Source: Marinihelvus sp036351115 (GTDB taxonomy: Bacteria; Pseudomonadota; Gammaproteobacteria; Xanthomonadales; SZUA-36). From it: a stretch of DNA of 64,000 nt. The position numbers were made by a program, and so were the translations under genes. This document shows, one piece after another, positions 34,278 through 41,626 of the stretch; the stretch's first letter is position 1, and every line of letters begins with the position of its first letter. The notes under the pieces were generated by a model. It made no database searches. It saw nothing but the letters and a program-made list of their open reading frames with translations, and was not told the DNA's origin. The stretch covers positions 1-64,000 of the forward strand of contig JAZBOL010000006.1 in the NCBI GenBank assembly GCA_036351115.1, written 5' to 3'.

Positions 34278-35297
34278 ATGCAGTCAGGGGCGTCAAGCGC
34301 CGATGAAAAGATCACCCCGGCCGAAGGGGTCATCGTGCTGGCCGGCGCCACGGGTTACCTGGGCCGTCACGTCGCGCAAACCCTGTCGCGCCGGGGTTTC
34401 CGGGTGCTGGCCCCGGTCCGTGCCGGCAGTGCCGACAGGCCTGCGTTGGCGGGGGTCGAGTACCGGGAAGCCCGTTTCAACGACGCGGAGGCCCTTCTCG
34501 AGGACATCAGCGCCGGAGGGGACGCGGACCGCGTCGATGCGGTGATCTCCTGCCTGGCCTCGCGCAGCGGTTCTCCCCGGGATGCCTGGCGTGTCGACCA
34601 CCGCATGAATCGAAACCTTCTGTCCGCTGCGAAATCCCTCCGCGCCCGCCGGTTCGTCCTGTTGTCGGCCATTTGCGTGCAGAAGCCCCGCCTGGCGTTT
34701 CAGCAGGCCAAGCTGGCTTTCGAAGGTGAGCTTGCGGAGTCCGGCTTGTCGTTCGTCATCGTCAGGCCGACCGCCTTCTTCAAGTCCCTGTCCGGCCAGC
34801 TGGATCGCCTGCGCCGCGGCAAACCCTTCCTGCTGTTCGGGGATGGTGAACTGACCCGTTGCAAGCCGATCAGTGAGGCGGACCTGTCGCGTTTCATCGT
34901 CGACTGCCTGAATCGCCCTGATTGCCGCAATCGCGTCGTTCCCGTTGGTGGGCCCGGGCCGGCGGTTTCGCCGCGGGAGCAGGGCGAGTGGCTGTTCGAG
35001 GCGCTGGGCAAGGCGCCACACTTCCGGTCGATCTCACCCGGGTGGTTTCTCCGCGGCGCCCGGTTCCTCGACGGGTTGGGCCGGGTTGTGCCGCGCCTGA
35101 AGGACACGGCCGAGTTTGCGCGTATCGCCCATTATTACGCGACCGAATCCATGCTGCTCTGGAATCCGGAAACAGGCCGCTACGAGGCGGACGCCACGCC
35201 CGAATTCGGTACGGAGACCCTGCGCGACCACTACCACCGACTGGTCGAGGGGGAGGGTGGAGACCAGGCGCTCGGCGAGCACCGCATGTTTCGTTAA
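34278..35297 (+). CDS. bciA: Divinyl (proto)chlorophyllide a 8-vinyl reductase BciA
   Basis: BciA reduces the C8 vinyl group of the divinyl pigment precursor with NADPH. The 339-residue atypical SDR protein has the Rossmann motif LAGATGYLGRHVAQTL near residue 21. It carries the BciA-type blocks SCLASRSGSPRDAWRVDH, VLLSAICVQKPRLAFQ, VIVRPTAFFKSLSGQLDR and GDGELTRCKPIS. GGGAG lies 6 nt before the ATG. It stands 6 kb outside the photosynthesis superoperons and diverges from the ABC operon. It gives the window a recognised vinyl reductase in addition to bchJ. Confidence 0.9.
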   Translation: MQSGASSADEKITPAEGVIVLAGATGYLGRHVAQTLSRRGFRVLAPVRAGSADRPALAGVEYREARFNDAEALLEDISAGGDADRVDAVISCLASRSGSPRDAWRVDHRMNRNLLSAAKSLRARRFVLLSAICVQKPRLAFQQAKLAFEGELAESGLSFVIVRPTAFFKSLSGQLDRLRRGKPFLLFGDGELTRCKPISEADLSRFIVDCLNRPDCRNRVVPVGGPGPAVSPREQGEWLFEALGKAPHFRSISPGWFLRGARFLDGLGRVVPRLKDTAEFARIAHYYATESMLLWNPETGRYEADATPEFGTETLRDHYHRLVEGEGGDQALGEHRMFR

Positions 35298-35311
35298 GGG
35301 GTTCCGCAGGG

Positions 35312-35344
35312 AAAAAAAGCCGCGGCAGACGGGCTGCCGCGGCT
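35312..35344 (-). terminator. Terminator of dps
   Basis: GCCGCGGCAG (35319-35328) and CTGCCGCGGC (35334-35343) form a perfect 10-bp stem with a 5-nt loop. Read on the minus strand, a run of seven T residues follows. It lies downstream of dps and also between the convergent bciA and dps. Confidence 0.85.
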
Positions 35345-35404
35345 CGCAATCATGTACCGGTCCGGGGCGGCGGACCGGTACACGTGGTGCTGCCGATCGT
35401 TGCC

Positions 35405-35914
35405 TCAGGCTTCGGTGATGGTCGCCCGGAGCATCCAGGCGTTTTCCTGGTAGGTACCGATCCGGTCGGTCAGAAGGTCGGCGGTCTTGACGTCGCCGTT
35501 CTCCTCCGCTGTCCTCACGGCCGTCGCGATTCGCTCGGTGGCGCGCTCGTAATCACTGATCAGGCGCTCGACGCGCTGCTTGAGTGACGTGTCCTGCGGC
35601 AGGTCATCGATGATGGACCGCTCCTGGTATGCCGCCAGGGACTCGGTGGCCAGCAGGCCCAGGGCGCGTACGCGTTCCGCGAGGGTGTCGATGGACTCGG
35701 CGAGGTCTTCGTATTGCTCCTCGGTCAGCTTGTGCAGGCTGTAGAACAGGGGGCCTTCCACGTTCCAGTGCAGACCCTGCACGTTGATGTACAGGCGGAA
35801 GGCGTCGGCGTGGACGTTGCTCAGGTCCTGTGCAACCCGGCGACGGGTCGATTCGTCGAGCCCACGTTTCGGTTGTAGTTCGGAAACTTCGTTTTTGAGC
35901 ACAGTGTCTATCAC
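35405..35914 (-). CDS. dps: Dps-family DNA-binding ferritin
   Basis: Dps forms dodecamers that oxidise and store iron with H2O2 and protect DNA. The GTG start with GGAGG directly upstream gives 169 residues beginning VIDTVLKNEVSEL. Ferroxidase-site blocks are visible: LYINVQGLHWNVEGPLFYSL (His-Trp) and YEDLAESIDTLAERVRALG (Asp/Glu). A longer frame reaching 35971 has no ribosome-binding site. It shares an intergenic region with the divergent winged-helix regulator, which may control it (inference). Confidence 0.93.
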   Translation of the reverse strand: MIDTVLKNEVSELQPKRGLDESTRRRVAQDLSNVHADAFRLYINVQGLHWNVEGPLFYSLHKLTEEQYEDLAESIDTLAERVRALGLLATESLAAYQERSIIDDLPQDTSLKQRVERLISDYERATERIATAVRTAEENGDVKTADLLTDRIGTYQENAWMLRATITEA

Positions 35915-36013
35915 GGATCCTCCGTCGTTCGAATGTTCTCTTACCCTAACAAGACAATTGCGCAAACGCAAATATAGCGCTAGAGTCGTTTATGAGTATC
36001 AGCGGAGACCAGC

Positions 36014-36466
36014 ATGGCGAATCAGGTTCCGGCGAAAAAACACCGGGGGACGACAGGCTCACGAAAGACAGTGCGGCCGGCTCGAGAAAGCCGGGCTTCC
36101 CCGCCACTGGCTTCTCTCCACCGGGCCCTGGCGGTCGTGCGGGGTTCGGTTGCGCCGGACATTACCGTGCAACGGCTGATGATTCTCCTGTCGGTCCATG
36201 CGAATGAAGGGCTCAGTCAGCGGGAATTGCTCGATACCGTGGCAGGCTGTTCCATCACGGCCCTGTCCCGTAACCTCGCGGATCTCTCGCGGCTGACCAG
36301 CAGGAAGCGGCCGGGACCCGGCCTGGTGGAATCGCGCCCCGATCCCATGAATCTGCGCCTTCGCCGGGTGTACATGACCCCGAAAGGGCGTCGCCTCGTG
36401 GATCGGCTTGAAAGGGCCCTTTCGGGCGACGGGGATCAGTCGACGAAAGCCCGCTCGAACACGTAG
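36014..36466 (+). CDS. Winged-helix (MarR-like) transcriptional regulator
   Basis: The 150-residue protein starts with a basic, probably disordered tail (about 40 residues). A winged-helix domain follows: ITVQRLMILLSVHANEGLSQRELLDTVAGCSITALSRNLADL as helix-turn-helix, then a wing ending in RRVYMTPKGRRLVDRLE. This resembles MarR-type regulators of gammaproteobacteria. It diverges from dps. Its last 31 nt overlap the 3' end of the convergent fpr gene. The ligand is unknown. Confidence 0.8.
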   Translation: MANQVPAKKHRGTTGSRKTVRPARESRASPPLASLHRALAVVRGSVAPDITVQRLMILLSVHANEGLSQRELLDTVAGCSITALSRNLADLSRLTSRKRPGPGLVESRPDPMNLRLRRVYMTPKGRRLVDRLERALSGDGDQSTKARSNT

Positions 36467-37212
36467 TCGCCGCGGACGCCCTGCTGCGGAGACGCTTCGA
36501 AGCCGGTGCCGTCGAGGAGTGAACGCATGTCCCGCAGCATGTCCGGGCTGCCGCACAGCATGGCGCGGTCCCGGCCGGGGTCGAGGGTCGGCAGGTCCAG
36601 GCGTCTCGCCAGGCTGCCATCCGTCAGCTGGGTGGTGATCCGGCCCTGGTTCAGGAATGGTTCCCGGGTGACCGTCGGGTAGTAGAGCAGCTGGTCCCGC
36701 ACGAGTTCACCGAGATAGGGATTACCCGGCAGCTCCGCGTCGATGAAATCCATGTAGGCCAGGTCGGAGACGTGGCGGACGCCGTGCACCAGGATGACCT
36801 GCGCAAAGCGCTCGTAGGTTTCCGGGTCCTTGATGATGGACAGGTAGGGCGCCAGGCCCGTGCCCGTGGCGAACAGGTAAAGTCGCTCACCATCGCGCAG
36901 ATCGTCGAGCACCAGGGTGCCCACGGGCTTGGAAGACAGGATGACTTCATCGCCGGTGGCGAGATTCTGCAGCCGGGATGTCAGGGCGCCGTCCGGCACC
37001 TTGATGCTGAAAAATTCGAGGTATTCCTCGTGGTTCGCGCTGGCGATGCTGTAGGCGCGCATGAGGGGTCGGCCCTCCACCTCGAGACCGACCATGACGA
37101 AGTGGCCGTTGCGGAAACGGAACCCCGGGTCGCGGGTGGTGCGAAAGCTGAACAGGCGCTCGTTCCAGTGGTGCACCCACTCGACCCGTTCCCGGCGCAG
37201 GGCGCGACTCAT
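36436..37212 (-). CDS. fpr: Ferredoxin/flavodoxin-NADP(+) reductase
   Basis: The 258-residue FAD protein has the FAD site RAYSIASANHEEYLEF, the NADP site FATGTGLAPYLSIIKD and the block VILVHGVRHVSDLAYMDFI. It is a bacterial Fpr that exchanges electrons between NADPH and ferredoxin or flavodoxin. The ATG overlaps the idi stop by 4 nt, so the gene is the last of the puf superoperon. It could supply low-potential electrons to the nitrogenase-like BchL and BchX reductases, or drain them, which is inference. Confidence 0.9.
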   Translation of the reverse strand: MSRALRRERVEWVHHWNERLFSFRTTRDPGFRFRNGHFVMVGLEVEGRPLMRAYSIASANHEEYLEFFSIKVPDGALTSRLQNLATGDEVILSSKPVGTLVLDDLRDGERLYLFATGTGLAPYLSIIKDPETYERFAQVILVHGVRHVSDLAYMDFIDAELPGNPYLGELVRDQLLYYPTVTREPFLNQGRITTQLTDGSLARRLDLPTLDPGRDRAMLCGSPDMLRDMRSLLDGTGFEASPQQGVRGDYVFERAFVD

Positions 37213-37790
37213 CCGCAGGCTCCCCGGGGCGGCTCGTTGGGTGCCCGGAGCTCGTTGAGAACACCATCCCGCACGGCATCGCGGACGCGCGGCCACTCGA
37301 GCTTGAACCAGGGCGTGAACGCGTCCGGATTCGATTCGAGCTCCCAGTCGAGGGCGTCGGGCAGCACGTAGCGGCAGTCGTTGATCTCCGTGGCGTTGGC
37401 ACGCACGAGGTCATCGCTGCGCCCGACGTACACGGAGCACAGCTCGTGTTCGCTGCCCGCATCGCCGAAGCTCGCCTGGTATTGAAACTTGTAGAGGAAC
37501 TGCAGGGGGCAGGAGATACTCAGTTCCTGGGCCAGGCGGCGCTGTACCGCCTCTTCCATGGATTCGCCGCGCCGCGGATGGGAGCAGCAGCTGTTCGACC
37601 AGTACAGCGGCCAGAGTCGCTTACCCTGCGCGCGCTGCTGAAGCAGAACCTCCCCCTGGCGGTTGAAGACGAATACGGAAAAGGCCCGGTGGAGCAGCCC
37701 GTCACGATCATGGCAGCCCCCCTTGGAGCGATAGCCCACCGCGCGGTCCTGCTCATCCACGAGGATGAGCTCCTCGGCCTCGCTGGACAC
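37209..37790 (-). CDS. idi: Isopentenyl-diphosphate delta-isomerase, type 1
   Basis: Idi converts IPP to DMAPP for carotenoids and the bacteriochlorophyll tail. The chosen GTG (AAGGTGA upstream) gives 193 residues beginning VSSEAEELILVDEQDRAVG, close to the usual length of 180. The catalytic Cys is in LYWSNSCCSHPRRGE and the conserved Glu in EHELCSVYVG, within a Nudix-like fold. It follows pufC by 73 nt on the same strand and overlaps fpr. Its place behind the puf genes suggests co-regulation with pigment demand. Confidence 0.92.
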   Translation of the reverse strand: MSSEAEELILVDEQDRAVGYRSKGGCHDRDGLLHRAFSVFVFNRQGEVLLQQRAQGKRLWPLYWSNSCCSHPRRGESMEEAVQRRLAQELSISCPLQFLYKFQYQASFGDAGSEHELCSVYVGRSDDLVRANATEINDCRYVLPDALDWELESNPDAFTPWFKLEWPRVRDAVRDGVLNELRAPNEPPRGACG

Positions 37791-37814
37791 GATTTCACCT
37801 TGCCCAGTGACAAC

Positions 37815-37835
37815 GTGGGCGGCAGAGCCGCCCAC
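37815..37835 (-). promoter_or_regulatory. Hairpin between pufC and idi
   Basis: GTGGGCGGC (37815-37823) and GCCGCCCAC (37827-37835) are perfectly complementary with a 3-nt loop. No T run follows on the puf strand, so it looks like an mRNA stabiliser or partial stop rather than a strong terminator. Confidence 0.6.
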
Positions 37836-37863
37836 GAGTTTCAGGGGTGCCTGCGCAGACAAA

Positions 37864-38865
37864 TCAGCGGTCCCAGAAGGCCGGGAAATCCTGCGCCATC
37901 TGGGCGCCGCCCAGGGGCTTGTTGTAGCCGGCGTGGCAGGTCGTGCAGTACGCCTTCGGCGCATCACCGGTTGGTCCGAGGCGGTTCTCCGGGTACACCG
38001 GGCCGAGCGGATCGAGGTAGTTCTCGTTCAGGTGCTGCACCATGTTCAGGCCGTGCATGGCCTTGGTACGAATCTCGCCGTTGACGTCATAGCTGGCGAA
38101 GTTGTTCGTGTTGTGGCAGTAGGTGCAGTTCACACCGAGTGCGCCGCTCATGTGGGTCATCAGCGCCATGGTGTACTCGGAGTTCTTGATGTTGCTGTCC
38201 GAGGTGCCGGGCTTCCACCCGTCCTTGGCGATGACGATGTCCGGGCCGTCTTCCTTGGTCAGCAGTCGGCTGAACGGCTCGGGCAGGGACTGGTAACCCA
38301 CCTCCGCCGAGGCGATGTTCTGCTCGAAGCGGTTGCCCATGTTCGGCATGGCGTCGCCCTCTTCGGCATCGAACCAGATGTACTCCGGTACCGGCTTGCC
38401 GGCATGGCAGGTGTAACAGGTCACGCCGGTCTGGGCCACGTGGTTCGACCAGTTGGCATTGATCGCCTGGGTCATCTGGAGCATGCGCCGGGAGACCACC
38501 TTCGTGTAGACGTCGTCACTGGCGAGGTTCTGCGGGTTGTGGCAGTAGTTACAGCCTTCCTCCGGCGAGACCCACTCGGTGATGGCGGCCATGGTGCGCG
38601 TGAATTCCGCCACGCTCAGGTCACCGAGCACCTGGACATTCTGGTAGATGTCGCCGGCCTTGGGACCGGCCTGGGGAGCCGGCGGCGGGCTTTCGGGCAC
38701 GACCGGGGCGTCCTTGGCTGTCCGCGGGTTGATGGCCTGGTGCATGCCGGTACCGTCCGGTCCGAGCTGGACGGTGTCCACCGGCGGGCGTTCACACCCG
38801 GCGATAAGGACCGCTGCCAGGGCTGCGGTAGTCGCTTTGATCGCGTTTCGCTTCGTTGCAGTCAT
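37864..38865 (-). CDS. pufC: Photosynthetic reaction-centre tetraheme cytochrome c subunit
   Basis: PufC sits on the periplasmic face of the reaction centre and re-reduces the special pair. The 333-residue protein has a lipoprotein signal ending in the lipobox LIAGC. Four CxxCH heme sites are visible (CNYCH, CYTCH, CTYCH, CTTCH). The matching axial Met residues lie in the helices before the sites, for example SRRMLQMTQAI. The ATG follows pufM by 17 nt and starts MTATKRNAIK. A longer open frame upstream is only the antisense-free overlap with pufM and is not real. Confidence 0.97.
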   Translation of the reverse strand: MTATKRNAIKATTAALAAVLIAGCERPPVDTVQLGPDGTGMHQAINPRTAKDAPVVPESPPPAPQAGPKAGDIYQNVQVLGDLSVAEFTRTMAAITEWVSPEEGCNYCHNPQNLASDDVYTKVVSRRMLQMTQAINANWSNHVAQTGVTCYTCHAGKPVPEYIWFDAEEGDAMPNMGNRFEQNIASAEVGYQSLPEPFSRLLTKEDGPDIVIAKDGWKPGTSDSNIKNSEYTMALMTHMSGALGVNCTYCHNTNNFASYDVNGEIRTKAMHGLNMVQHLNENYLDPLGPVYPENRLGPTGDAPKAYCTTCHAGYNKPLGGAQMAQDFPAFWDR

Positions 38866-38882
38866 CGTATTCGCTCTTCCGG

Positions 38883-39818
38883 TTAGGGGCGCTGGTACGC
38901 CGGGGCAAGACCGTGTTCGACACCCCAGAGGTACCAGTTGTCGACCACCGTGCCGGTGATGAGGATGCCGATCCCACCCGTCAGGGTGCAGAGGACAGCG
39001 AACCACCAGGCCCAGCGGTGGATGGATTCCATGGAGGCATTGAAGCCCATCGTCCAGCGCCAGAACAGTGCGCCTCGCTCGGAAGCGGTGCCGCGGTCGT
39101 AGATCTGTTCGACCTCGCGGTGCGCCCCGTAGCGATCGGTGGCGAGAATCGTTGCGCCGTGCATGGCGAACAACAACGCTGAACCGTACAGGAACGTTAT
39201 CGACAGCATGTGAAACGGGTTGTAGAACAGGTTGCCGTAACGCAGGGAGAACGCGTTGGTCCAGTCCAGGTGCGGGAAGATCCCGAAGGGTACGGCCTCG
39301 GCCCAGCTGCCCATGAACAGCGGACGGATGAAGCCCAGCACCAGGTACAGGAAGATGGCGGAGGCGAAGCCCCAGGCCACGTGCGTGCCCATGCCGAGCG
39401 CCCGGGCGCGTCGATACATGCGCAGCCACCACAGCAGGATCGAAGCGGTCAGGAAAAAGCCCGCGAGCAACCACCATCCGCCCTCGTTGAGGGGAATGAA
39501 GATATCGATGCCGTGCTTCGGATCGGGCTGCTCGAGCGCAAGCCAGGGCAGCTGCCGGACGAATTCGACCGGATCCCAGCCCACGGAGGCCCACATGTTC
39601 AGTCCGATGATCTCGATGGCGATGAAGCCGCAGATCAGCGAAGCCACGCCGAGGCCACCCAGGTAGAAGGGACCAATCTGGGCGTCGCCAATCTTGGACG
39701 CCCAGTAGTTCATGGTCCACCAGTCGCTCGGACCCCAGGTGGCATCCGGCATTTCCACGCCCGGGTCTCCGGGGCCGTGGACCGTCACTTGCGTAAAGAG
39801 ATTCTGATATTCAGCCAT
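38883..39818 (-). CDS. pufM: Photosynthetic reaction-centre M subunit
   Basis: The M subunit binds half of the pigments and the primary quinone QA of the type II reaction centre. The 311-residue protein has five membrane helices and the conserved stretches IGPFYLGGLGVASL, GIFPHLDWTNAFS, YNPFHMLSITFLYGS and ALLFAMHGATILA. The last helices are SIHRWAWWFAVLCTLTGG and TVVDNWYLWG. Pigment and iron ligand His residues are present in these blocks. It lies 11 nt after pufL. Confidence 0.98.
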   Translation of the reverse strand: MAEYQNLFTQVTVHGPGDPGVEMPDATWGPSDWWTMNYWASKIGDAQIGPFYLGGLGVASLICGFIAIEIIGLNMWASVGWDPVEFVRQLPWLALEQPDPKHGIDIFIPLNEGGWWLLAGFFLTASILLWWLRMYRRARALGMGTHVAWGFASAIFLYLVLGFIRPLFMGSWAEAVPFGIFPHLDWTNAFSLRYGNLFYNPFHMLSITFLYGSALLFAMHGATILATDRYGAHREVEQIYDRGTASERGALFWRWTMGFNASMESIHRWAWWFAVLCTLTGGIGILITGTVVDNWYLWGVEHGLAPAYQRP

Positions 39819-39829
39819 GACGTTTTACC

Positions 39830-40654
39830 TCAGCTCCAGATCGGAAGGGCCAGCCACCAGTTCCACCACTCGGGCCAGCCGCGCGTCCAGAAGGGGCCGC
39901 TGATCACGATGCAGACGGCGCTCCAGAATCCCGAGCTCAGGGCCAGGAACAGCCCGAGGCGGTGAATGCCGAGAGAACCGATGGAGTAGGAAATGGTGTT
40001 GCGGAAAAAGGCGTTTTCATGCTCTCCGCCTTTCGCGACCTCGCCTTTCGGCGGGTTGGCGGTGGAGAGAATGGCGGCGCCGTGCAGTGCCAGCGCGAGG
40101 GTCGTGGTGAAGAAGAACGTCACCGCGATCATGTGCGCCGGGTTGTAGTGGAAATTGATGTAGGCGTAGCCCGTGTTCGACACCCAGTCGAGGTGACTCA
40201 TGATGCCGTAGGGGAAACCATGGCCCCAGGCGCCCATGAGAAACGGTCGAATGACGACAAGGGTCACGTAGGCGAAGATCGCGACGCCGAAAGCTGCCGG
40301 CACGTGGTAGCCGATGCCCAGCTTCCTGCTGATCTCCACCTCGCGCATCATCCAGCACACGAAGGAGCCGATGGCGCACAGGGTAATGATCTGCCAAAGG
40401 CCGCCCTCGGCCAGGGGCGCGAGTGCCAGTCCGTAACTGATGTCCGGTGGCGCGATACTGATTCGCCAGGGGTTCCAGGTGTCGCCCATGGCGGCTCCCC
40501 AGAAGATCAGGGCGGTGCCCAGCAAGGTAAAGAATGCGCCCGCAACGCCGAAAAATCCGACGTAAAACGGCCCCATCCAGAAATCGAAAAGGTCCCCGCC
40601 GATCAGCGTACCGCCGCGGACCCGGTATTTTCTTTCAAAACTCAGCATGGACAT
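39830..40654 (-). CDS. pufL: Photosynthetic reaction-centre L subunit
   Basis: The L subunit carries the active electron-transfer branch and the QB site. The 274-residue protein starts MSMLSFERKYRVRGGTLIGGDLFDFW, a very conserved PufL N-terminus. Further blocks include FYVGFFGVAGAFF, GIMSHLDWVSNTGYAYIN, YNPAHMIAVTFFFTT and ALHGAAILSTANPP. GGGAGG lies a few nt before the ATG. It is separated from pufA by 141 nt holding two strong hairpins. Confidence 0.98.
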   Translation of the reverse strand: MSMLSFERKYRVRGGTLIGGDLFDFWMGPFYVGFFGVAGAFFTLLGTALIFWGAAMGDTWNPWRISIAPPDISYGLALAPLAEGGLWQIITLCAIGSFVCWMMREVEISRKLGIGYHVPAAFGVAIFAYVTLVVIRPFLMGAWGHGFPYGIMSHLDWVSNTGYAYINFHYNPAHMIAVTFFFTTTLALALHGAAILSTANPPKGEVAKGGEHENAFFRNTISYSIGSLGIHRLGLFLALSSGFWSAVCIVISGPFWTRGWPEWWNWWLALPIWS

Positions 40655-40706
40655 GGTCCTGCCTCCCGGCTTGGAGTTCTACTTCCCGGGGTTATCCCGA
40701 GAGAGA

Positions 40707-40747
40707 GTTGGCGGACGGGGGCGGGCCTCCCGGGCCCGTCCGCCAAC
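40707..40747 (-). promoter_or_regulatory. Strong 13-bp hairpin upstream of pufL
   Basis: GTTGGCGGACGGG (40707-40719) and CCCGTCCGCCAAC (40735-40747) are perfectly complementary. The 15-nt loop could fold further. This lies in the pufA-pufL gap, where other purple bacteria have hairpins that protect the pufBA mRNA from 3' decay. Confidence 0.85.
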
Positions 40748-40756
40748 GCTTCGTAT

Positions 40757-40776
40757 CACCGGGCGCGTGCCCGGTG
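40757..40776 (-). promoter_or_regulatory. Second hairpin after pufA
   Basis: CACCGGGC (40757-40764) and GCCCGGTG (40769-40776) pair perfectly around a 4-nt loop, 19 nt after the pufA stop. It stands in tandem with the larger hairpin at 40707-40747. Confidence 0.8.
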
Positions 40777-40795
40777 TTCTTCTTTGGCCGCGTCG

Positions 40796-40987
40796 TCAGA
40801 CGATGCGGTCCAGGGTCTGGCTCAACTCGACAGGGGTTGCCGTGTTCGCCGCTGAACCCGTTGTCATCCAGTTGAAGTCGTCGGTGCTCAACAGGATGAA
40901 ATGGATCAGGATGGCGAGCGTGAACAAGAACACTGCGAGTGCGACAAGCGCCCTGCGCGGATCGAACAGTTGCCAAATACGCCACAT
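40796..40987 (-). CDS. pufA: Light-harvesting LH1 alpha polypeptide
   Basis: The 63-residue LH1 alpha chain starts MWRIWQLFDPRRALVAL, with the typical WxLFDPRR entry motif. One membrane helix (LAVFLFTLAILIHFILLST) contains the His that binds bacteriochlorophyll. The 23-residue C-terminal part (DDFNWMTTG...) lies on the periplasmic side. It follows pufB by 80 nt. There is no second alpha gene nearby, so this cluster carries a single LH1 pair. Confidence 0.97.
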   Translation of the reverse strand: MWRIWQLFDPRRALVALAVFLFTLAILIHFILLSTDDFNWMTTGSAANTATPVELSQTLDRIV

Positions 40988-41044
40988 AACTGTGTCTCCT
41001 TGGTTGCGTGAATTGCTTCGTCTGTGCGGAGGTCAGGTCCGTCA

Positions 41045-41071
41045 GTGATCGGGGCAAAGCCCCGGGATCAC
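41045..41071 (-). promoter_or_regulatory. Hairpin at the pufB stop codon
   Basis: GTGATCGGGGC (41045-41055) pairs with GCCCC (41059-41063) and GATCAC (41066-41071), with a 2-nt bulge and an AAA loop. It includes the pufB stop and could affect pufB-pufA mRNA stability or relative translation. Confidence 0.55.
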
Positions 41072-41199
41072 ATGCCGAACCAGGGCCTCCAGCTCCAGAC
41101 GAGAAAGTGTGCAACCACTGCGATTGCGGTGAATCCCAGAAAGCTCACCATGAATAAGCGGTGAAATTCCCGGGCGCCTTGGTCAGAAAGGTTAGCCAT
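41068..41199 (-). CDS. pufB: Light-harvesting LH1 beta polypeptide
   Basis: A 43-residue protein found by reading the minus strand. It starts MANLSDQGAREFHRLF and continues into one membrane helix with AIAVVAHFLVWSWRPW, which holds the bacteriochlorophyll-binding His and the LH1 beta-type WRPW end. It stops after FGM. GAGGAAG lies about 10 nt before the ATG. Length, motif and position directly before pufA leave little doubt. Confidence 0.96.
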   Translation of the reverse strand: MANLSDQGAREFHRLFMVSFLGFTAIAVVAHFLVWSWRPWFGM

Positions 41200-41217
41200 A
41201 GCTTTTCTTCCTCGATT

Positions 41218-41233
41218 CGGACCTTGCGGTCCG
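41218..41233 (-). promoter_or_regulatory. Leader hairpin with GCAA tetraloop upstream of pufB
   Basis: CGGACC (41218-41223) and GGTCCG (41228-41233) form a 6-bp stem. On the puf mRNA the loop is GCAA, a stable GNRA tetraloop. A second stem (CCGCAC 41250-41255, GTGCGG 41262-41267) lies just upstream. Such 5' stems can protect the pufBA message. Confidence 0.5.
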
Positions 41234-41313
41234 TGGTTCCGTGCTCACCCCGCACGGTAGGGTGCGGTTTGCCCGGCTTGTGCCGCGCTCCCCGCGAGTG
41301 CTCTGTGGACCGG

Positions 41314-41544
41314 TCAGGCGGAAATCGCCAGGCCGGCCAGGACGCGAGACATGGCGCGCGTTTCGCCCAGCACCGACCGGTATCCGTTCGGTCCCGGAGG
41401 CGGCCAGGGTTTCCAGCGCCATCCGGTGAGTCGGGCGACCAGCGAAATCGGCAGCAGAACGACGAAACAGCTGGCTTCGATGAGCCAGGTGCTCAGCCGG
41501 TCTTCGCGTTTACGCATCGTTGACGTGCCTACCGCGTGATTCAT
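41314..41544 (-). CDS. Small one-helix membrane protein, PufQ-like
   Basis: A 76-residue frame with GAGGAAAGC directly before the ATG. The N-terminus is short and polar (MNHAVGTSTMRKREDRL), followed by one membrane helix (LIEASCFVVLLPISLVARL) and a tail GYRSVLGETRAMSRVLAG. Its place between bchZ and pufB, its size, and the GxxRxxxEaR-type tail are those of PufQ, which assists bacteriochlorophyll synthesis and antenna formation. Sequence similarity to classical PufQ is weak by eye, so no symbol is given. Confidence 0.6.
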   Translation of the reverse strand: MNHAVGTSTMRKREDRLSTWLIEASCFVVLLPISLVARLTGWRWKPWPPPGPNGYRSVLGETRAMSRVLAGLAISA

Positions 41545-41626
41545 GCTTTCCTCGCTTCCGGACAACACGTCCGGTCCTTTCCATCGACCTCCCAAACCCG
41601 GGAGGCCGCTCTTGCTGTTCTTCGTC

